A stretch of DNA of 18,015 nucleotides from Clostridia bacterium (GTDB lineage: Bacteria > Bacillota > Clostridia > Oscillospirales > CAG-272). The notes under the pieces are model-generated. The model saw nothing but the letters and a program-made list of their open reading frames with translations, had not been told where the DNA came from and searched no databases. Positions 13,729 to 18,015 of this stretch are shown one piece after another. The DNA lies in NCBI GenBank assembly GCA_900763885.1, contig CAAFLY010000303.1, forward strand, positions 1 to 18,015, read 5' to 3'. How positions within the stretch are numbered: the stretch's first letter is position 1; the number at the start of each line of letters is the position of its first letter. Made by a program: the position numbers and the translations under genes.

Positions 13729-15588
13729 TTACTTATCGGACTTATCCTCGAAATCGGCGTTGTAGTACGTGTTGCCGTCGCCGCCCATGCCGCTCTGTCC
13801 TGCGTTCGGATCAAAGCCCGCACCCGGATTGGCGCCCGCTTCACCATTCTGCTGCTGTGCGTACATCTTTTCCGCGATCGGATAGAATGCCTTTTCCAGG
13901 GCCTCAGTGTCCGCCTTGATCGCTTCGGCGTCGTTGCCCTTCATCGTTTCCTTCAGCTTGTCGATGGCGGCGCGTACCGCTTCCTTATCGCTGTCAGACG
14001 CCTTGTCGCCGATGTCGGTCAGGCTCTTTTCGCTCTGGTAGATGGTGGATTCCGCACGGTTCTTGATTTCCACAACTTCCTTCTGCTTGCGGTCCTCTTC
14101 GGCGAACTTCTCCGCGTCGTGAACTGCCTTGTCGATGTCTTCCTTGGACATATTCGTGGAGGACGTGATGGTGATGTGCTGTTCCTTGCCGGTGCCTTTA
14201 TCGGTTGCAGATACATTTACAATGCCGTTTGCGTCGATGTCGAACGTTACCTCAATCTGCGGTACCCCTCTCGGCGCGGGTGTGATGCCGTCGAGGATGA
14301 ATCTGCCGAGCGTGGTATTGCCGGCCGCCATATCGCGTTCACCCTGCAGCACGTGGATTTCCACGGAGGTCTGACCGTCCGCCGCGGTGGAGTACACCTG
14401 GCTCTTCTTCACCGGGATCGTGGTGTTCCGCTCGATGATGCGGTTGAATACGCCGCCGAGCGTTTCGATACCGAGGGACAGAGGTGTTACGTCAAGAAGG
14501 AGCAGATCCTTGACCTCGCCGCCAAGCACGCCGCCCTGGATTGCCGCGCCGATGGCAACGCATTCATCCGGGTTGATGCCCTTAAACGGATCCTTGCCAA
14601 TGAAGGTCTTGATCGCATCCTGGACCGCCGGGATTCTGGTGGAACCGCCGACGAGCAGCACCTTATCCACCTGAGACGGCTGCAGGCCCGCGTCGCGGAG
14701 AACCTGCTTGGTCGGGTCGATGGTGGCTCTGACAAGATCCGCGGTCATATCGTTGAACATGGCTCTGGTGAGGGTCGCGTTGAAGTGCTTCGGGCCGGTC
14801 TGGTCGGCGGTGATGAACGGGAGATTGATCTCGGTCGTGGTCATGCCGGAGAGCTCGATCTTTGCCTTTTCCGCAGCGTCCTTCAGTCTCTGGAGTGCCA
14901 TCTTGTCCTTGCGCAGGTCGATGCCGCCGTTTTCCTTGGCGAAGGTTTCCGCGATCCAGTCCATAATGCGTGCGTCGAAGTCGTCGCCGCCCAGACGGTT
15001 GTTGCCCGCGGTCGCCAGTACTTCAAATACGCCGTCGGAGATCTCCAGCAGGGATACATCGAAGGTGCCGCCGCCGAGGTCGAATACCATGATGCGCTGT
15101 TCGCTCTTTTCCTTATCCATGCCGTATGCCAGAGCGGCTGCCGTCGGCTCGTTGATGATACGGAGCACTTCCAGACCCGCGATCTTGCCCGCGTCCTTGG
15201 TCGCCTGCCGCTGTGCGTCGGTGAAGTACGCCGGAACGGTGATGACCGCCTGGGTCACGCTGGTGCCGAGGTATGCTTCCGCATCCGCCTTCAGCTTCTG
15301 CAGGATCATTGCGGAGATCTCCTGGGGCGTATAGGCCTTATCGTCGATCTTGACGGTGTAGTTCTTGCCCATTTCACGCTTGATGGACATAACGGTGCGG
15401 TCCGGGTTGGTGATCGCCTGACGCTTTGCCACCTGGCCTACCATACGCTCGCCGGTCTTGGAGAACGCGACAACGGACGGAGTGGTTCTTGCACCCTCCG
15501 GATTCGGGATAACGGTGGGTTCGCCGCCTTCAAATACTGCCACGCAGGAGTTGGTGGTACCTAAATCTATACCAATAATCTTAGCCAT
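13729..15588 (-). CDS. dnaK: Chaperone DnaK (Hsp70)
   Basis: DnaK is the ATP-driven cytosolic Hsp70 that binds and releases unfolded polypeptides with DnaJ and GrpE. The 619-residue protein is full length. The ATPase domain has IGIDLGTTNSCVAV (5-18), VITVPAYFTDAQRQ, INEPTAAALAYG, VFDLGGGTFDVSLLEI and LLVGGSTRIPAV. The substrate domain follows (DVTPLSLGIETLGG), then the helical lid and a Gly/Asn-rich tail ending in acidic and lysine residues, where the usual ending is closer to an EEVD-like acidic tip. GGAGG lies nine bases before ATG 15588. It is 75 bp after grpE and probably part of the hrcA transcript under CIRCE control. Confidence 0.98.
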   Translation of the reverse strand: MAKIIGIDLGTTNSCVAVFEGGEPTVIPNPEGARTTPSVVAFSKTGERMVGQVAKRQAITNPDRTVMSIKREMGKNYTVKIDDKAYTPQEISAMILQKLKADAEAYLGTSVTQAVITVPAYFTDAQRQATKDAGKIAGLEVLRIINEPTAAALAYGMDKEKSEQRIMVFDLGGGTFDVSLLEISDGVFEVLATAGNNRLGGDDFDARIMDWIAETFAKENGGIDLRKDKMALQRLKDAAEKAKIELSGMTTTEINLPFITADQTGPKHFNATLTRAMFNDMTADLVRATIDPTKQVLRDAGLQPSQVDKVLLVGGSTRIPAVQDAIKTFIGKDPFKGINPDECVAIGAAIQGGVLGGEVKDLLLLDVTPLSLGIETLGGVFNRIIERNTTIPVKKSQVYSTAADGQTSVEIHVLQGERDMAAGNTTLGRFILDGITPAPRGVPQIEVTFDIDANGIVNVSATDKGTGKEQHITITSSTNMSKEDIDKAVHDAEKFAEEDRKQKEVVEIKNRAESTIYQSEKSLTDIGDKASDSDKEAVRAAIDKLKETMKGNDAEAIKADTEALEKAFYPIAEKMYAQQQNGEAGANPGAGFDPNAGQSGMGGDGNTYYNADFEDKSDK

Positions 15589-15663
15589 AATAAAAATCCT
15601 CCAAAATGTTTCGATATATATAAATTACTTTGGGTTACTTGGTGTTGCGGGAGCTATGTCCCT

Positions 15664-16329
15664 TCAGTTCGCGACCTTGACCATCGCGTATCGGATCACT
15701 CTGTCGCCGTAGAGGTAGCCGCACTGGAGCACATCGATGATCTCGCCCTCGCCATACGCGTCGTTTTCCTCGTGCATCACGGCGTTGTGGAGATTCGGAT
15801 CGAAGGTATCGCCCGGCGCGCCAAACGGTTTGACGTTGAGCTTTGCAAGATCCTCCGGCAGCTTGTCGAGAATGAGCTTCACACCTTCCGCAAACTTGTC
15901 GGGATCCGCATTGCCGTACTTAGAGGCATACTGGAGATTGTCGATCACCGGGAGCAGTCCCTTGACGGCATCCTCGATCGCCTCGCCGTACACGCTTTCC
16001 TTTTCCTTTTGGGAACGCTTTCGGAAGTTGTCGTATTCGGCGGCGAGTCTGGTGTATTTATCCAGCAGTTCTGCCGCTCTTGCTTCCGTCTCCGCGCACT
16101 GCTTTTTCATATCTTCAAGCTCTGCGCGCAGCTTTTTTTCCGCCTTCTTTTCCTTTTTCCCGTGACCTTCCACAGCCGCACTGTCCGCGGATTCCTCGGT
16201 ATCGGCCGCCGGAAGCGCTTCCTCTGTATCGCGGTCCAGCTCCGGTCCGTTCGTTTCGGTTTCAGACGGTGCCGCAGCATTTTCCGGCTGGCTTTGGCTG
16301 TCGGTCGTCTTTTTGATGTCTTCCGTCAT
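15664..16329 (-). CDS. grpE: Nucleotide exchange factor GrpE
   Basis: GrpE forms a dimer that speeds ADP release from DnaK. The 221-residue protein has an acidic, probably disordered N-terminus (1-55), a charged coiled-coil helix (about 57-115) ending in the conserved YDNFRKR (99-105), and a C-terminal beta domain with FDPNLHNAV (176-184) and VLQCGYLYGDRVIRYAMVKV (200-219), the family signature. A cysteine (203) occupies the position before the conserved GY, where lysine or glutamate is common. AAGGAG six bases upstream supports ATG 16329. It lies 68 bp after hrcA, across a structured repeat. Confidence 0.96.
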   Translation of the reverse strand: MTEDIKKTTDSQSQPENAAAPSETETNGPELDRDTEEALPAADTEESADSAAVEGHGKKEKKAEKKLRAELEDMKKQCAETEARAAELLDKYTRLAAEYDNFRKRSQKEKESVYGEAIEDAVKGLLPVIDNLQYASKYGNADPDKFAEGVKLILDKLPEDLAKLNVKPFGAPGDTFDPNLHNAVMHEENDAYGEGEIIDVLQCGYLYGDRVIRYAMVKVAN

Positions 16330-16346
16330 TCTGTCTCCTTCTTGAG

Positions 16347-16397
16347 ATACGCTGATTCCTTCGTTTTTCTGTGCTGAAGGACTCCGATCAGCGTTTC
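16347..16397 (-). repeat. Short intergenic repeat, copy D, hrcA-grpE gap
   Basis: Outer arms ATACGCTGAT (16347-16356) and ATCAGCGTTT (16387-16396) pair almost fully, and inner arms TCCTTC (16357-16362) and GAAGGA (16376-16381) form a perfect stem around a 13-nt loop. It abuts the hrcA stop codon. The hairpin could affect mRNA stability or processing between hrcA and grpE. Confidence 0.7.
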
Positions 16398-17522
16398 CTA
16401 TGTGTTCTCATTTTTCTTATTTTGACCTCTGTCATCCTCTTCACTGAGCATCTCGCTCACGCCGCTTGTCAATCGGTCAATCATGGCGATCACACGTTTG
16501 TAATCCATGCGTGTCGGGCCGATGATGCCGATGGCGCCGACCGGATTTCCCTGACGGCGTACCGTTTTGAAGATGAGGGTGGAATTGTCCATGATTTTTA
16601 CGAGATTTTCCTTGCCGATATAGATCTGCACGCCGTTTGGCTTGGAGACCGCGCCGGTTATTTCGTCCTTCTGCGGTTCTGCCGCCTCGGAAAGGATCCG
16701 GACAAGATCGTCCTTCTTCTCAAATAAGGCAAGCATTTCCTTCAGCCGATCGATGTCGTAATACTCCGGATAGGACAGCAGCCGGTTGATGCCATCAAAG
16801 CGAATCTCTCCGCCATCGTACCGGGTGATGACCTCGCACACGCCCTTGATGACCGGGGAGATGAGGTAATCGTATTCCCCCATCGCGCCCTCCATCTGCA
16901 TGAGCAGCGGCATATTGATCTCCTCGGCACTGCGATGCGCCGCATACTTGTTGAGCACGAGTGCCAATCTCGCGGCAGCCTCCTGCGGCACCGGTACGTG
17001 ACCACGGACATACCGCGTTTTGATCGTCTGTCCGAGAACCATGATGAGCACCAGTGTACAGTCGTCAAGCCGCAGGATCTCGAACCGATCCACGGTGATG
17101 CGCGCCTGAATGGGCTTAAGTGCCATGGCGGTGTAGTTGGTCAGATGCGAGGCAAGCTGCATGGCGGTCTGGAGGATAGCATCCATCTCACCCTGCCGCA
17201 TACGGAGCATATTTTGCAGCTCGGCGATCTCGTTTTGTGTGAAATTGTACCGATCCACCAGCGCATCGACGTAGAAGCGATAACCAAGCTCCGACGGAAT
17301 CCGTCCTGCCGAGGTGTGCGGCTGTTCGAGGTATCCAAGATCCTCGAGCTCCGCCATTTCGTTGCGGATGGTAGCAGACGAGCAGGCGATGTGCTGAATC
17401 TGGGAGAGATACTTGCTGCCGACCGGCTCGCCGTTTTCAATATGTGCGTCCACGATCGCCTTGAGGATCTGTTTTTTCCGCTCGCTTAAGCTGCCAGCGG
17501 TCTTTTTTTCTCCATTATTCAA
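16398..17522 (-). CDS. hrcA: Heat-inducible transcription repressor HrcA
   Basis: HrcA is the dimeric repressor that binds CIRCE and is kept active by GroEL; it controls chaperone operons. The 374-residue product has the N-terminal winged helix-turn-helix with GEPVGSKYLS (31-40), SSATIRNEMAELEDLGYLEQ (48-67), the strongly conserved HTSAGRIPSELGYRFYVD (69-86), and then the GAF-like regulatory and dimerisation region. I chose TTG 17522 because AAGGAGG lies eight bases upstream. A GTG at 17531 and a TTG at 17528 are in frame but too close to that site. It is the first gene of the hrcA-grpE-dnaK operon, with CIRCE 57 bp upstream, so it is autoregulated. Confidence 0.95.
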   Translation of the reverse strand: MNNGEKKTAGSLSERKKQILKAIVDAHIENGEPVGSKYLSQIQHIACSSATIRNEMAELEDLGYLEQPHTSAGRIPSELGYRFYVDALVDRYNFTQNEIAELQNMLRMRQGEMDAILQTAMQLASHLTNYTAMALKPIQARITVDRFEILRLDDCTLVLIMVLGQTIKTRYVRGHVPVPQEAAARLALVLNKYAAHRSAEEINMPLLMQMEGAMGEYDYLISPVIKGVCEVITRYDGGEIRFDGINRLLSYPEYYDIDRLKEMLALFEKKDDLVRILSEAAEPQKDEITGAVSKPNGVQIYIGKENLVKIMDNSTLIFKTVRRQGNPVGAIGIIGPTRMDYKRVIAMIDRLTSGVSEMLSEEDDRGQNKKNENT

Positions 17523-17579
17523 CCCCAACACCTCCTTACCGTTCGAATTTTGTCCCGGAGGTTGATTCTTTGCTCTGTG

Positions 17580-17606
17580 TTAGCACTGTTCCTGTTCGAG
17601 TGCTAA
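17580..17606 (-). promoter_or_regulatory. CIRCE operator (HrcA-binding site), one mismatch
   Basis: The plus strand reads TTAGCACTG-N9-GAGTGCTAA. It matches the canonical TTAGCACTC-N9-GAGTGCTAA except for the innermost base of one arm. It lies between the hrcA promoter candidate and hrcA, the standard position for HrcA autoregulation. Confidence 0.95.
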
Positions 17607-17617
17607 TCACTGCCATA

Positions 17618-17646
17618 AGGGTACCACTTTCCGGCCCGTAATTCAA
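17618..17646 (-). promoter_or_regulatory. Candidate promoter of hrcA-grpE-dnaK
   Basis: On the minus strand TTGAAT (17641-17646) and TACCCT (17618-17623) are separated by 17 bp. The start would be near 17611, directly before CIRCE, which suits repression by blocking. The -10 is poor, and AT-rich alternatives lie upstream around 17655-17680, so the exact promoter is uncertain. Confidence 0.4.
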
Positions 17647-17741
17647 CAGTATATTATGTATTTTTTGTAAACTCATTGTGAACGAGCATTTCAGCGACTA
17701 CTCCGGGTGCCAAAAACCGCCGTTTTCCGTATCCACCTCAC

Positions 17742-17789
17742 AAAAAGTCTCCCCCAAGCCGAGCCGTATCATACAGCCGCCGGGGGGAG
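17742..17789 (-). terminator. GC-rich hairpin, minus-oriented terminator candidate
   Basis: CTCCCCC (17749-17755) and GGGGGAG (17783-17789) form a strong stem with an inner GTAT/ATAC helix. In the minus direction it is followed by AC and then five T. It could shield hrcA from transcription coming from the right, antisense to the tRNA-like sequences. Confidence 0.4.
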
Positions 17790-17812
17790 CACAAGAAAAT
17801 TTCCAGAACCTA

Positions 17813-17841
17813 TTGCAAAACGCGCGCAAATGTGGTATAGT
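17813..17841 (+). promoter_or_regulatory. Promoter of the tRNA-like sequences
   Basis: TTGCAA (17813-17818) and TATAGT (17836-17841) are separated by 17 bp. The predicted start near 17848 is two bases before the tRNA-like 5' end. Confidence 0.7.
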
Positions 17842-17849
17842 ATATATGT

Positions 17850-17922
17850 GTTTCCGTAGCTCAGCCGGATAGAGCGACCGCCTCCTAAGCGGCAGATTGT
17901 TCGAGTCCTTCGAGCCTTGAAA
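17850..17922 (+). tRNA. tRNA-Arg(CCU)-like sequence, degenerate 3' half
   Basis: The 5' half is a normal tRNA: D-arm GCTC-AGCCGGATA-GAGC (17859-17875), and anticodon arm ACCGC-CTCCTAA-GCGGC with anticodon CCU at 17884-17886, which reads AGG (Arg). The 3' half is abnormal. Only six bases separate the anticodon stem from the TTCGA loop, where about ten are expected; the T-stem barely pairs; and no good partner for GTTTCCG appears. A good promoter lies just upstream. It could be a pseudogene, a tRNA cut by recombination, or an assembly artefact. Confidence 0.5.
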
Positions 17923-17942
17923 ATTGCATAAAACTTATAAAT

Positions 17943-18015
17943 GTCTCAGTAGCTCAGCTGGATAGAGCACACGCCTCCTAAGCGGCAGATGGTTCGATTC
18001 CTTTGAGCCTTGAAA
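17943..18015 (+). tRNA. Second tRNA-Arg(CCU)-like sequence, at the window edge
   Basis: This is a tandem copy 93 bp downstream of the first. The D-arm (GCTC-AGCTGGATA-GAGC) is normal and the anticodon loop CTCCTAA again gives CCU. The anticodon stem CACGC/GCGGC has two mismatches, and the T-arm region lacks about four bases. GTCTCAG (17943-17949) can pair with TTGAGCC (18003-18009) with one mismatch and one wobble. Its 3' half nearly matches that of the first copy while the 5' halves differ. The window ends here, so the true 3' end is not visible. Confidence 0.5.

Larger units (their letters stand above)
17523..17849. other. Intergenic region upstream of hrcA
   Basis: This gap of about 327 bp holds the hrcA leader, CIRCE, a probable promoter, a GC-rich hairpin and the plus-strand promoter for the tRNA-like sequences. 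I see no convincing protein gene; a 64-codon plus-strand frame has no ribosome-binding site and overlaps these elements. Confidence 0.6.

Noticed and set aside
14119..15564. A 481-codon plus-strand open frame antisense to dnaK
   Set aside because: Long antisense frames opposite dnaK are a familiar codon-bias artefact. dnaK is unmistakable on the other strand and the antisense product has no domain signature.
9446..16397. CRISPR array as an explanation for the recurring AATCAGCG motif
   Set aside because: The copies are hundreds to thousands of bases apart, differ in sequence and length, and there are no regular spacers or cas genes.

Overview
The window looks like chromosomal DNA of a low-to-mid GC Gram-positive anaerobe, most likely a gut-type clostridium (Clostridia, perhaps Oscillospirales; inferred from gene order, protein style and strong AGGAG ribosome-binding sites, not from a search). 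The right half carries the conserved Firmicutes chaperone and methyltransferase cluster hrcA-grpE-dnaK-dnaJ-prmA-rsmE, all on the minus strand, with a one-mismatch CIRCE operator in front of hrcA. The left half is accessory: four exported solute-binding-type lipoproteins and no transporter permease or ATPase.

Layout from left to right. 1-246 holds two terminator-like hairpins. 247-7397 is a minus-strand tandem triplication of 778-784 residue lipoproteins. Each has a lipobox, an acidic linker, a beta-propeller-like N-terminal half and a solute-binding-protein-like C-terminal half. The two spacers between the copies are nearly identical. 7398-7795 is a divergent control region with a 17-bp perfect palindrome and a good sigma-A promoter for a plus-strand solute-binding lipoprotein (7796-9325), which ends at a strong terminator. 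9533-9973 is an unrecognised four-helix membrane protein gene, preceded by an eight-codon mini-ORF that takes the Shine-Dalgarno site. Then come rsmE (consensus promoter), prmA (promoter plus a terminator-like leader hairpin), dnaJ (own promoter), dnaK, grpE and hrcA. 17523-18015 holds the CIRCE element, a further hairpin, a plus-strand promoter and two tandem tRNA-Arg(CCU)-like sequences whose 3' halves do not fold normally.

How the parts work together: HrcA should repress hrcA-grpE-dnaK through CIRCE, and GrpE and DnaJ are the nucleotide exchange factor and J-domain partner of DnaK. dnaJ lies 326 bp from dnaK and has no CIRCE, so it appears to be controlled separately. PrmA and RsmE modify the ribosome. 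The lipoproteins probably capture or sense extracellular ligands, but any import partner lies outside the window.

The most unusual signals are the triplicated propeller plus binding-domain lipoproteins, and a family of four short structured intergenic repeats (TGYGCTG ... AATCAGCGTWTCC) sited just after minus-strand stop codons. Two of these copies have different, compensating inner-stem sequences around loops of the same length.
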